64,000 nucleotides of DNA from Herbaspirillum sp. DW155 (lineage in GTDB: Bacteria > Pseudomonadota > Gammaproteobacteria > Burkholderiales > Burkholderiaceae_D). A program made the position numbers and the translations under genes. Location of the stretch: NCBI RefSeq assembly GCF_037076565.1, contig NZ_AP029028.1, positions 1,302,001-1,366,000 of the forward strand. Direction: 5' to 3'. The notes beneath the pieces were generated by a model. The model searched no databases and had not been told where the DNA came from. It was given only the letters and a program-made list of their open reading frames with translations. Of this stretch, positions 34,828-42,767 are shown one piece after another. The number at the start of each line of letters is the position of its first letter. Within the stretch, counting starts at the first letter, position 1.

Positions 34828-35460
34828 ATGATGAAAACAACTTTGTCCCAATTCGTCCGTGGCGCGCTGGTTCCGGCGCTGCTGGTCAGCCAGCTGCTTG
34901 CCTCGGTGGCGTCGGCCCAGACACCCGCGCAGCAGATCGGCATTCGCGGCGCCATCGTCTCGGTCGGCAAGGACCAGCTGGTCGTCAAGAGCAACAAGGG
35001 CGGCGAGCAAAACGTGGCGCTGGACAAGGACACCCGCGTGGCCGCCATCTCGATTGCCAACATCAATGACATCAAGCCCGGCAGCTACATCGGCGCGGCC
35101 GGCATTCCCCAGCCGGATGGCTCCCAGAAGGCGCTGGAGGTCCACGTCTTCCCGCCTGCCATGGCCGGCACCGGCGATGGCCATCGTCCCTTCGATCTGG
35201 CGCCCAACAGCACCATGACCAACGGCACCGTGGGCGATGTGGTCGCCAGCCATGGCCGCACCCTGACGCTGAAGTACAAGGACGGCGAGAAGAAGATCGT
35301 AGTGCCCGAGGATGTCCCCGTGGTCAACATCGAACCCGGTGACCGCTCGCTGCTGGCCGCGGGCGTCAAGGTGGTGGTGCGTGCGCGCAAGAATGCCGAT
35401 GGCAGTCTGACCGCCAACAGCATCAGCGCCGGCAAGAACGGCATCACCCCGCCGATGTAA
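34828..35460 (+). CDS. Secreted DUF5666-like protein
   Basis: The 210-residue protein has a signal peptide (VRGALVPALLVSQLLASVAS, cleaved after ASA) and two similar beta-rich halves. Each half begins with a G-x-(I/V) strand: IGIRGAIVSVGKDQLVVKS and NGTVGDVVASHGRTLTLKY. A phrase such as DKDTRVAAISIANINDIKPG, with PGSYIGAAG following, is typical of the DUF5666 domain. The first gene of a probable three-gene unit with a cytochrome b and a molybdopterin oxidoreductase, it lies 12 bases before the former. It probably acts in the periplasm with that oxidoreductase. Its specific job is unknown. Confidence 0.65.
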   Translation: MMKTTLSQFVRGALVPALLVSQLLASVASAQTPAQQIGIRGAIVSVGKDQLVVKSNKGGEQNVALDKDTRVAAISIANINDIKPGSYIGAAGIPQPDGSQKALEVHVFPPAMAGTGDGHRPFDLAPNSTMTNGTVGDVVASHGRTLTLKYKDGEKKIVVPEDVPVVNIEPGDRSLLAAGVKVVVRARKNADGSLTANSISAGKNGITPPM

Positions 35461-35472
35461 GCAGGAGCCAGG

Positions 35473-36087
35473 ATGCCCCGCCCACCCGTTCTTCACCCGC
35501 TGGCCGTGCGCATCGCGCATTGGCTCAATGCCGTGGCCATCGCCTGCATGGTCCCCAGTGGCTGGGGCATCTACAACGCCTCGCCCCTCTTCGGTTTCAA
35601 ATTCCCGGTCGGGCTGACCCTGGGCGGCTGGCTCGGCGGCGCCATCGCCTGGCACTTCGCGGCGATGTGGCTGCTGGTCGCCAATGGCTTGTTCTATCTG
35701 CTCTATGGCAGCCTGAGCGGGCACTTCCGCCGCCATCTGCTGCCGCTGCGTCCATCTGAAGTCTGGCGCGATGCGATGCAGGCGATGCGCTTTCGCCTGC
35801 CGCACCAGCCGGGCGTCTACAACGCCGTGCAGAGGCTGCTGTATTGCGCCGTGATCCTGTCTGGCATCCTGGTGGTGTTGTCGGGACTGGCCCTGTGGAA
35901 ACCGGTGCAGCTGGACTGGCTGGCGAATGTCTTCGGCGGCTTCGACTTCGCCCGCAAGGTGCACTTCGCCGCGATGGCCGGCATTGTCGCTTTCGTGGTG
36001 GTGCATCTGGCGCTGGTGGTGCTCGTTCCCAAGACACTGATCCCCATGCTGACCGGGGGCCGTCACAAGGAGGCCAGCTCATCATGA
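35473..36087 (+). CDS. Cytochrome b561-type membrane subunit
   Basis: The 204-residue integral membrane protein has four to five helices and the haem-b ligand His residues expected for the cytochrome b561/Ni-Fe hydrogenase b-type family: HPLAVRIAHWLNAVAIACM at the N-terminus, GAIAWHFAAMWLLVANGLFY in the second helix region, and RKVHFAAMAGIVAFVVVHLA near the C-terminus. It would pass electrons from quinol to the molybdopterin subunit encoded next. The stop overlaps the next start (ATGA). Confidence 0.82.
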   Translation: MPRPPVLHPLAVRIAHWLNAVAIACMVPSGWGIYNASPLFGFKFPVGLTLGGWLGGAIAWHFAAMWLLVANGLFYLLYGSLSGHFRRHLLPLRPSEVWRDAMQAMRFRLPHQPGVYNAVQRLLYCAVILSGILVVLSGLALWKPVQLDWLANVFGGFDFARKVHFAAMAGIVAFVVVHLALVVLVPKTLIPMLTGGRHKEASSS

Positions 36088-36860
36088 AAGACCAGGACGA
36101 CATCAAGGCGCCGGCCACGCAGAAGATCCTGCTGAGCGACCATCGCCCGGCGCTGGTGAAGGTGCAGCGGCGCCTCATGCTGCGCTCGGCGCTGTCGCTG
36201 GGCGCGCTGTCCATGCTCTCGGGCTGCGACCTGCAGGACAACGACAGCGTGGACAAGCTGCTGTGGGCCATGTCGCGCTGGAATGACCGCGTGCAGGCGC
36301 TGCTGTTCCGGGGCCAGAAACTGGCGCCGACCTATGCGGCCAGTCAGATCACGAATCCCTTCCCGTTCAATGCCTTCTACGAAGAATTCAACGCGCCGGA
36401 GATCGATGGCAGCGACTGGCAGCTGGAAGTCTCGGGGCTGGTCAGCGACAAGCGCAGCTGGACGCTCGAACGGCTGCGTGCCTTGCCCCAGGCGGCCCAG
36501 ATCACGCGCCACATCTGCATCGAAGGCTGGAGCGCCATCGGCCAGTGGTCGGGCGTGCCGCTGCGCCTCTTCCTGCAGGCGGTGGGGGCGGACCTGAGCG
36601 CAAAGTATGTCGGTTTCAAATGTGCGGACCGCTATTACTCCAGTCTGGACATGCCCACCGCGCTGCATCCGCAGACCATCCTGGCGCTCGACTTCGGCAA
36701 GGAAGCTTTACCCACACAGTACGGCTATCCGCTCAAGGTGCGCGTGCCGACCAAGCTGGGCTTCAAGAATCCCAAGCATGTGGTGGCCATCTTCGTGAGC
36801 AATCAGAATCCGGGTGGCTATTGGGAAGACCAGGGTTACAACTGGTTCAGCGGCATCTGA
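36084..36860 (+). CDS. Tat-exported, lipobox-bearing molybdopterin-dependent oxidoreductase (sulfite oxidase/YedY fold)
   Basis: The 258-residue protein has a twin-Arg segment (QRRLMLRSALSLGALSMLSG followed by Cys48) that combines a Tat signal with a lipobox, so it may be a periplasmic lipoprotein. The molybdopterin domain has the single Mo-binding Cys in RHICIEGWSAIGQWSG and the downstream block LPTQYGYPLKVRVPTKLGFK typical of the sulfite-oxidase/MsrP superfamily. It pairs with the cytochrome b upstream like MsrP with MsrQ, but it is not a close MsrP by its short length. The substrate is unknown. A hairpin follows the stop. Confidence 0.8.
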   Translation: MKDQDDIKAPATQKILLSDHRPALVKVQRRLMLRSALSLGALSMLSGCDLQDNDSVDKLLWAMSRWNDRVQALLFRGQKLAPTYAASQITNPFPFNAFYEEFNAPEIDGSDWQLEVSGLVSDKRSWTLERLRALPQAAQITRHICIEGWSAIGQWSGVPLRLFLQAVGADLSAKYVGFKCADRYYSSLDMPTALHPQTILALDFGKEALPTQYGYPLKVRVPTKLGFKNPKHVVAIFVSNQNPGGYWEDQGYNWFSGI

Positions 36861-36876
36861 ATTACAGAATCCGCGA

Positions 36877-36913
36877 GGGAGACACTGCACCGCGTATCAG
36901 CGCAGTGTCTCCC
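36877..36913. terminator. Perfect 12-bp hairpin between convergent genes
   Basis: GGGAGACACTGC (36877-36888) pairs perfectly with GCAGTGTCTCCC (36902-36913) across a 13-base loop. It lies 16 bases after the oxidoreductase stop, and the right arm overlaps the last codons of the minus-strand gene. There is no strong T-run on either side, so it may be a weak bidirectional terminator or RNA 3'-end stabiliser. Confidence 0.6.
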
Positions 36914-37502
36914 GCAAACGCTGCAGATCAGCCGGGGTATCGACGTCGGCAAATATCCCCTCATCCTCCACTGCCACCTCCACCAGCGCCGGTCCCTGCA
37001 GTAAAGCCCGCGCGCCACGGTCGCCCTGCAGAGCCAGCAGCTCTGGCCAATGCTCCCGTGAAAATCCGGCCGGGTTGCCGCGGCGTCCTTGCATCACCGG
37101 TACCACCATCGATGCCCCTCCCGCCAGCGCATCGCGCAAGCGGCGCAGCGTGGACGGCTGCACGCGCGGCATGTCGGCCAAGGCCACCAGCCACCCCGAG
37201 GCATCGGCCGCCTGTTGCAAGCCGCAACGCAGGGAGGCGCTCATCTCTCGGGGTTCACCGGCCCCAGGCATGCAGACCGTGCAGCCAAGCTGGCGCAGGG
37301 CATCGGCCAGCGGGCCGGCCTCATGGACCACCGCCACCACCGGCATCACCTCCAGCAAGGCTGCCGCCGTAGCGGTAGCGACGATGCCGGCACGTCCATC
37401 ATGATGGACGAAGGGTTGCAGCAGCTTGTGTGCGTGGGCATCGAAGCGGCTGCCCCGGCCGGCGGCCAGCAGCAGGGCGATGGGGGAGGTCGGCGTGGGC
37501 AT
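36897..37502 (-). CDS. MobA/MocA-like nucleotidyltransferase (probable molybdenum cofactor cytidylyl/guanylyltransferase)
   Basis: The 201-residue protein has the nucleotide-binding signature LLLAAGRGSRFDAHAHKLLQ at its N-terminus, the metal-binding ALADMPRVQPSTL (LxDMP) in the middle and GRRGNPAGFSREHW, as in MocA/MobA-like enzymes that attach CMP or GMP to molybdopterin. Upstream ATGs at 37550 and 37541 would add up to 16 residues; 37502 is chosen because family members start a few residues before the LAAG motif. It is convergent with the molybdopterin oxidoreductase, which suggests, but does not prove, a cofactor link. Confidence 0.75.
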   Translation of the reverse strand: MPTPTSPIALLLAAGRGSRFDAHAHKLLQPFVHHDGRAGIVATATAAALLEVMPVVAVVHEAGPLADALRQLGCTVCMPGAGEPREMSASLRCGLQQAADASGWLVALADMPRVQPSTLRRLRDALAGGASMVVPVMQGRRGNPAGFSREHWPELLALQGDRGARALLQGPALVEVAVEDEGIFADVDTPADLQRLRETLR

Positions 37503-37922
37503 GGCGCGGCAGGATTGCGGATACGGAAAGAGGGACTCCATTGTGCCCAAGTTTGGCCCCGCACGAGCGCCGCGCTGCGCGCAAGCTCGACGGTGAGCCG
37601 ATAAAGCCGCGGCGCAATCACGTCCTTACAACACAGACAGATGTTTGCATTTCAAACTGTTTCCATCCGGCTAGTTTGCGCTATCCTTGCCGGGCAAGGC
37701 TTTGCACGCCTGCGTTGCCGTTTTGGCATAGCATGCTTGTTCATTTTGATATGGTCGCCACGGTCTTGGACTCCTAGAATCGAGTTCATGCCCGGGCGCC
37801 ATTGCCGGATTGCAAGGGGTTGGCACCGGTCTTGCTGGTGGCAGCAGGGGGGCAAGCCGGGCGGACCGGGAAAGTCCGTCTTTCGGGGCGCCATGTATAA
37901 CGTGGTAGGGATGGAAAGAACA
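37503..37922. promoter_or_regulatory. 420-base divergent intergenic region upstream of the chemoreceptor
   Basis: No gene is supported here. The region must carry the promoters of the divergent nucleotidyltransferase and chemoreceptor genes. A stretch with lower GC lies at about 37630-37760. GGAAAG at 37913-37918 is the ribosome site that fixes the chemoreceptor start at 37923. The remainder shows no repeat or clear regulatory motif. Confidence 0.4.
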
Positions 37923-39470
37923 ATGATCAAGGACATACGTATCGGTTCGCGCCTGGGGGCAGGCTTTGCCGTGGTGCTGGTGTTTTCCATGGTGGTGGCC
38001 GCCGTGGGGATCTGGCGCCTCAAGACGGTGGCGCATCAGACCCAGCAGATGATGGACGTGCCGCTGAAGACCGAACGGCTGGTGGGGCAGTGGAACACCC
38101 TGTTGCTCATCGCCATCCAGCGCACCACCACCGTGGTCAAGAGCCACGATCCCGAACTGGAAGCCTTCCTCGCCAAGGAGGCCGCCGCCTCCAGCAAGGA
38201 GTCGGCGCAAACCTTGAAGGACGTGGAGCAGCTGCTCGCCAGTGAGGAGGAACAGAAGCTCTTCGCTACCATCAACGCGGCCCGCAAGCAGTTCCTTGCC
38301 ATCCGCGACCAGATCTATGCGGCCAAGAAGCAGGGCGACGCGGCCAAGGTCGAGGAGCTCTACCAGAAGCAGTACGTGGGCATTGCCAACAATACCCAGG
38401 CTGCCATGAAAGCCTTGCTGGATTTCGAACGCGCCCGCATCGATGAGATTTCCGCAGACATCCAGAAAGACGCCGCCAGCAGCCAATGGCAGATCTTCGC
38501 GCTGGAAGCCGTGATCCTGGCCTGCGGCATCGCCTTCGCGCTGCTGCTTACGCGCAGCATCACGCGGCCGGTGAACGTTGCCCTGGCGATCTCGCAGCGG
38601 GTCGCGGCCGGCGACCTGACCTCGCGCGCCGAGCCCATGGGCCGTGACGAACTGGGCCAGCTGGTGGCCTCGCTGCAAGGCATGAGCGAGCGCCTGCATG
38701 GCGTGGTCTCGACCGTGCGCCTGGGCGCCGACAGCATTGCCGTGGCCTCCGGCGAAATCGCCAATGGCAACCTCGACCTGTCGGCACGCACCGAGGAGCA
38801 GGCCGGGGCGCTGGAAGAGACTGCCGCCTCCATCGAGCAGCTCACCTCCAGCGTGCGCACCAATTCCGAGAATGCGCACCAGGCCAATGAGCTGGTGAAG
38901 TCGGCGGCCTCCATCGCCGGTCAGGGCGGCCAGGTGATGCAGGAGCTGATCGATACCATGGGCAACATCAATGAGTCCTCGCGCAAGATCGTGGACATCA
39001 TCGGCGTGATCGATGGCATTGCCTTCCAGACCAACATCCTGGCCCTGAATGCGGCGGTGGAAGCGGCGCGTGCCGGCGAGCAGGGGCGCGGCTTCGCGGT
39101 GGTGGCGTCCGAAGTGCGTGCGCTGGCGCAGCGCTCGGCGTCGGCGGCCAAGGAGATCAAGCAGCTCATCGATGATTCGGTGAGCAAGGTCGATGCCGGC
39201 AGTGCGCTGGTGGAGCGCGCCGGCAAGACCATGCAGGAAGTGGTGGGCAGCGTGGACGGTGCGCACACCCTGGTGGGCGAGATCAGCACCGCCAGCCGCG
39301 AACAGGCCGAAGGCATCCACCAGGTCAATCAGGCGGTGACCCAGATGGATGGCGTGACCCAGCAGAATGCAGCACTGGTGGAACAAGCCGCCGCGGCGGC
39401 CAAGTCGCTGGAAGACCAGGCGGCACAACTCAAGCGCGCCGTGGCCTTCTTCGCCCTGCAGGCAGCGTAA
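37923..39470 (+). CDS. Methyl-accepting chemotaxis protein
   Basis: This 515-residue transmembrane chemoreceptor has TM1 at about residues 10-32, a periplasmic four-helix-bundle ligand domain to about residue 188 and TM2 (LEAVILACGIAFALLLTRSI). A HAMP domain starts ITRPVNVALAISQRVAAGDL, followed by a cytoplasmic signalling hairpin whose tip reads GIAFQTNILALNAAVEAARA. The C-terminus (KRAVAFFALQAA) lacks a CheR-binding NWETF-type pentapeptide. The start is set by GGAAAG before the second of two ATGs. The ligand is unknown; the neighbourhood suggests aromatic compounds, but that is only context. Confidence 0.92.
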   Translation: MIKDIRIGSRLGAGFAVVLVFSMVVAAVGIWRLKTVAHQTQQMMDVPLKTERLVGQWNTLLLIAIQRTTTVVKSHDPELEAFLAKEAAASSKESAQTLKDVEQLLASEEEQKLFATINAARKQFLAIRDQIYAAKKQGDAAKVEELYQKQYVGIANNTQAAMKALLDFERARIDEISADIQKDAASSQWQIFALEAVILACGIAFALLLTRSITRPVNVALAISQRVAAGDLTSRAEPMGRDELGQLVASLQGMSERLHGVVSTVRLGADSIAVASGEIANGNLDLSARTEEQAGALEETAASIEQLTSSVRTNSENAHQANELVKSAASIAGQGGQVMQELIDTMGNINESSRKIVDIIGVIDGIAFQTNILALNAAVEAARAGEQGRGFAVVASEVRALAQRSASAAKEIKQLIDDSVSKVDAGSALVERAGKTMQEVVGSVDGAHTLVGEISTASREQAEGIHQVNQAVTQMDGVTQQNAALVEQAAAAAKSLEDQAAQLKRAVAFFALQAA

Positions 39471-39480
39471 GCGGTCACAG

Positions 39481-39511
39481 AAAAACGGGCCGCGCCAGTA
39501 GCGGCGGCCCG
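39481..39511 (-). terminator. Rho-independent terminator for the minus-strand response regulator
   Basis: CGGGCCGC (39486-39493) pairs with GCGGCCCG (39504-39511) over a 10-base loop. On the minus strand the hairpin is followed by TTTTT (39485-39481), so it terminates transcription coming from the response regulator gene. On the plus strand it also lies 15 bases after the chemoreceptor stop but has no T-run there. Confidence 0.7.
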
Positions 39512-39551
39512 CTCAACCATACTCAGATGAGGTCAGTGGGGCTCAGGGGGC

Positions 39552-40184
39552 TCAGGCCGCCTTGAGAAATTCCGGTCCGAAATCCATCAGCACGTCGCGC
39601 ACCAGCGTGGCGGTACTCTGACAGCCCAGCTTGTCCTTGACGCTGGCGCGATGCACATCCACCGTCTTGACGCTGATGTTGAGGTCGCGCGCGATGAGCT
39701 TGCTGGACTGGCCCATGATGACCTTCTCCAGAATCTCGCGCTCGCGTGCCGTGAGCGTCTTCAGGCGTGCCTTCAGTTGCTGGCGGCGCTCGCGGGCCTG
39801 CAGGTTGCCGGCCACGTTCTTGAGCGTCATCTGGATGCGCTCGAGCATCTGCTGGGAGTTGTAGGGTTTTTCCAGGAAGTCGACGGCACCGTTGTGCAGG
39901 GCGCGCACCGACATGGGGATGTCGCCATGTCCCGAGACGAAGATCACGGGGATGTCGGCACCGATTTCCTTCAGGCGATCCTGCAGCTGGAAACCGCTGA
40001 TTTCGGGCATGCGTACATCCAGGATCAGGCAGGACAGGCTGTTGGCGTCATAGGCCTTGAGAAAGGCCTCGGGACCATCGAAGCATTCGGTCCGTATATT
40101 GACCGAGCTCAGCAGCCAGGCCAGTGAGGTTCGAACGGCCTCGTCATCATCGACGATGTAGACCACCGGCGGGTTGGTTTCCAT
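39552..40184 (-). CDS. FixJ/StyR-type two-component response regulator
   Basis: This 210-residue DNA-binding response regulator has a receiver domain with YIVDDDEAVRTSL, the phospho-acceptor Asp in LILDVRMPEISG, and Lys in FLEKPY. The output is a LuxR-type HTH (LTAREREILEKVIMGQSSKL ... KTVDVHRASVKDKL). The ATG at 40184 has GAGGAG upstream; longer frames are unlikely. It lies at the left edge of the iac genes, with a PAS histidine kinase at the right edge (48064-49641) as the probable partner. A two-component system is reported to control iac genes in Paraburkholderia phytofirmans. Confidence 0.9.
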   Translation of the reverse strand: METNPPVVYIVDDDEAVRTSLAWLLSSVNIRTECFDGPEAFLKAYDANSLSCLILDVRMPEISGFQLQDRLKEIGADIPVIFVSGHGDIPMSVRALHNGAVDFLEKPYNSQQMLERIQMTLKNVAGNLQARERRQQLKARLKTLTAREREILEKVIMGQSSKLIARDLNISVKTVDVHRASVKDKLGCQSTATLVRDVLMDFGPEFLKAA

Positions 40185-40360
40185 CTCTACTCCTCGTCTC
40201 GTCAAAATGGAGCCGGCTTGCACCGGCACAATTTCCGACCCTCTCGATTCCTTGGTGCGCTGGTCGGCACAAATCAATATATCGCGCTTTGACTTATGCA
40301 AAAAACAGGCCTGAAATTCTTGGGATCAGCGCCACTGTAACACCGCGATTCTGCGGATGG

Positions 40361-40380
40361 TCTAGGTATTTTTACCTAGA
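40361..40380. promoter_or_regulatory. Perfect 8-bp-arm dyad upstream of iacG, candidate response-regulator site
   Basis: TCTAGGTA-TTTT-TACCTAGA is a perfect inverted repeat in the 316-base gap between the divergent response regulator and iacG, about 120 bases before the iacG start. FixJ/NarL-family regulators bind short dyads of this kind as dimers. The rest of the gap shows no gene. GGAG at about 40492 is the iacG ribosome site. Confidence 0.5.
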
Positions 40381-40500
40381 TCGTCTGTCGCAATCCCCTG
40401 TGGGGTGGGCGTGTGGCACGCATTGTCTGCACCAGGGGCATGCCTTAACCTGCTGTGATTGGTCGCCGTGCTTCATCGGCGTGCATAACAGGGAGTCCTC

Positions 40501-41064
40501 ATGAGCACCAGCACCATCCAACACCACAACACCACCGCACCCGCCGCCGCTGCGCGTGCACCGCTTGCTGCAGAGCAACTGGAGTTTCGCAACGCCATGG
40601 CACATCTGCCTGCGGCGGTCTCCATCATCACCACCGATGGCGAAGGCGGCCGCTGCGGCATCACCGCCAGTGCTGTCTGTTCCGTCACGGATACGCCGCC
40701 CACGATCCTGGTCTGCATCAATCGTGGCAGCGCCATGCATGACGTGTTCAAGAAGAATGGCCGGCTCTGTGTGAACGTGCTCTCCGATGAGCTGGAACAA
40801 CTGGCCATGCACTTCTCCGGTGCCACCAAGGTGCCCATGGAAGAGCGCTTTGCCTGGGATATCTGGGAAGCGCCGGGTGAACTGGGCCAGCCGGTGCTGG
40901 CCGATGCCCTGGTCAAGCTGCAGGGAAGCATCCGCGAATTCAAGGAAGTGGGGACGCACTCGGTGATGTTCGTGGAGCTGGCCGAGGTCAAGGTCAATGA
41001 GAAGAAGGACAGCCTGATTTATTTCAACCGGCTGTTTCATAAGGTCAAGCGGACGGCGCTGTAA
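40501..41064 (+). CDS. iacG: Flavin reductase of the auxin-degradation cluster
   Basis: The 187-residue NAD(P)H:flavin reductase of the HpaC/RutF family supplies reduced flavin to a monooxygenase, here most likely IacA. FMN-binding landmarks are FRNAMAHLPAAVSIITTDGE, GITASAVCSVTDTPPTILVC and the C-terminal LIYFNRLFHKV. The Ala- and His-rich first 20 residues are probably disordered. The gene is convergent with iacF and separated from it by a palindromic repeat. The assignment as iacG rests on this family plus the surrounding iac homologues. Confidence 0.82.
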   Translation: MSTSTIQHHNTTAPAAAARAPLAAEQLEFRNAMAHLPAAVSIITTDGEGGRCGITASAVCSVTDTPPTILVCINRGSAMHDVFKKNGRLCVNVLSDELEQLAMHFSGATKVPMEERFAWDIWEAPGELGQPVLADALVKLQGSIREFKEVGTHSVMFVELAEVKVNEKKDSLIYFNRLFHKVKRTAL

Positions 41065-41103
41065 GCGTCTTCATCATTTGTAAAACCTGCCTGAGTAAAT
41101 AAA

Positions 41104-41222
41104 TACCGTTCGGACTGAGTAGCGGCTTCGCCGCGTATCGAAGGCGCACAGACGGGAGCGCCCCTTCGACAGGCTCAGGGCAGGCTTCGATACGCCGCTG
41201 CGCGGCTACTCAGTCCGAACGG
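41104..41222. repeat. Single palindromic repeat element between iacG and iacF
   Basis: The outer arms CCGTTCGGACTGAGTAGC and GCTACTCAGTCCGAACGG form a perfect 18-base inverted repeat. Inside are CGCGTATCGAAGGCGC and CTTCGATACGCCGC, plus CCTTCGACAGGCTCAGGG, the core of a repeat common in many proteobacteria. It is the same family as the arrays at 18325-19310 and 34306-34600. It lies between two convergent genes and could act as a bidirectional terminator. Confidence 0.9.
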
Positions 41223-41247
41223 GGGTAGTTTGACGTGAGCGAGAGCG

Positions 41248-42216
41248 TCAGATATCCAACACCAGCATCCCCGACCTCGCCCGTGAAACGCAGGTACAAA
41301 TCTGATCATTGGCCGCCTTCTCTTTTTTCGACAGGCAATTGTCCCGGTGATCCGGCTCCCCCTCCAGCAGCGGCACCACGCAAGTCCCGCAGATCCCTTC
41401 GCGACAGGAGGTATCGATGACGATGCCCTCGCGCGCGAGGACATCGACGATGGGAATGCCCACCGGAATCTGCACTACCTTGCCCGAACTGGCCAGCTTC
41501 ACTTCGAAGGCGCCATCGCCGCCGGCAGCGCCATCGGCAGAAGCCGCAGGGGCTGCCGGTGCGGCGAAGTGCTCGAGGTGGATCGCATCCTCGCTGCGGC
41601 TGGCCGCTGCACACTTGACCACCGCATCCATGAAGGGGGCGGGGCCGCAGGTGTAGACGTGGGCTTCTCTGCTGCCCGCTTCCAGACAGGCCGTGAGGTA
41701 ATGCGCCATCTGTGCCGGCATCACCGCGTAATGGAATCGCACGTGTGCGGCAAAGGGCGCATTCTCCAGCAGATCCGCAAAGGCCGCATGCTCGCGCGCG
41801 CGCACGAAGTAGTGCAGCGTGAAGGGCTTCTGGTCGGCCCACAGGCGATAGGCCATCGCCAGGAGCGGTGTCACGCCGATCCCCGCGCCAAAGAGCAGGT
41901 GCTCCGGTGCGCTGGCATCAAGCGCGAAGAGGTTGCGCGGCATCCCCACCTCCAGCTCCATGCCCGCGCTGACCGCATCGTGCAAGGCCGCTGAACCGCC
42001 CCGCGAGGCGCTCTCGCGCTTGACGGCGATGGTGTAGCCGCAGCGGTCTTCCAGCGGGCCGCACAGCGAGTATTGGCGCATGATCCCGGTCGGCCCGGTG
42101 ACGTCGATGTGGGCGCCCGGCTCATAGGCCGGCAGCGGGGCGCCATCGGCGCGCACCAGGCGGAAGGAACGGATGTCGCCGGTTTCGTCGGTGATGGTGT
42201 CTACGATCAGTTTCAT
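41248..42216 (-). CDS. iacF: Reductase component of the iac ring-hydroxylating dioxygenase
   Basis: The 322-residue oxidoreductase has the phthalate-dioxygenase-reductase layout. An FMN/FAD-binding domain comes first (QYSLCGPLED; RxYS-like), then an NAD-binding domain (LLFGAGIGVTPLLAM, YTCGPAPFMDAV). A C-terminal plant-type [2Fe-2S] domain holds CREGICGTCVVPLLEG and a later Cys in HRDNCLSKKE. An Ala/Gly-rich linker joins the last two. It would pass electrons from NADH to the IacCD oxygenase. It heads the reverse order iacF-iacD-iacC-iacH on the minus strand, 46 bases after iacD. Confidence 0.88.
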   Translation of the reverse strand: MKLIVDTITDETGDIRSFRLVRADGAPLPAYEPGAHIDVTGPTGIMRQYSLCGPLEDRCGYTIAVKRESASRGGSAALHDAVSAGMELEVGMPRNLFALDASAPEHLLFGAGIGVTPLLAMAYRLWADQKPFTLHYFVRAREHAAFADLLENAPFAAHVRFHYAVMPAQMAHYLTACLEAGSREAHVYTCGPAPFMDAVVKCAAASRSEDAIHLEHFAAPAAPAASADGAAGGDGAFEVKLASSGKVVQIPVGIPIVDVLAREGIVIDTSCREGICGTCVVPLLEGEPDHRDNCLSKKEKAANDQICTCVSRARSGMLVLDI

Positions 42217-42262
42217 GAGGCCAATACTCGTCGGTTCGATTGCGCAGGGGCGGTGCGGCCGC

Positions 42263-42763
42263 TCAGAGCAGGAAGCCCAGGGCGTTGAGGCTGTCCATCG
42301 AGTTGATCAGGCGGATCACCTTCTGCTCGATCTTCGGCCCCTGGGGCGTAAAGCGCAGGCGATGCGTGACGTTGGCCACGAACATCGTGTGCTGCTGGCG
42401 CTTGTAGCCCACCAGCACCTGGGCCGAGCTGATTTCCACCAGTTCCTCCGACAGATGTACCGGCACGAAACGCGAGACCGTGCGCACCGTGGCGGCCGCA
42501 TCGACGGCCGACATGGCGTGGCCCGAAGTCAGGCGCTCGATGCGGATCTTGCGCATGTGGGCGTTGTCGTAGGCATAGTTCAGCGAGGCGGCATAGTCGG
42601 TGGTGTGGGGATCGATGGGCACCACGTAATAACCGTCGTCGGTCCACAGGTCTTGCCAGGCGGCATAGTCCTTTCGGTCCAACAGTTCAGCTTCTTTCCA
42701 GATGAAGGCGATGGCACGCGCCATGGGAGCGGGGATGCCTTGCAGAGTGTCTTGTTGGTTCAT
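42263..42763 (-). CDS. iacD: Ring-hydroxylating dioxygenase small subunit, IacD
   Basis: The 166-residue beta subunit has the NTF2-like pattern ARAIAFIWKEAELLDRKDYA, WQDLWTDDGYYVVPIDP and VTHRLRFTPQGPKIEQKVIR. It is encoded four bases after iacC with GGAG upstream of its ATG, so the two subunits are co-translated. The auxin role comes from the context of iacA, B, E, F, G and H homologues. Confidence 0.88.
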   Translation of the reverse strand: MNQQDTLQGIPAPMARAIAFIWKEAELLDRKDYAAWQDLWTDDGYYVVPIDPHTTDYAASLNYAYDNAHMRKIRIERLTSGHAMSAVDAAATVRTVSRFVPVHLSEELVEISSAQVLVGYKRQQHTMFVANVTHRLRFTPQGPKIEQKVIRLINSMDSLNALGFLL

Positions 42764-42767
42764 ATCG

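Noticed and set aside
37597..37604. GCCGATAA as a sigma-28 (FliA) -10 element for the chemoreceptor gene
   Set aside because: The bases about 15-16 positions upstream are GC-rich and do not contain TAAA, so the promoter is incomplete. It also lies over 300 bases from the start codon.
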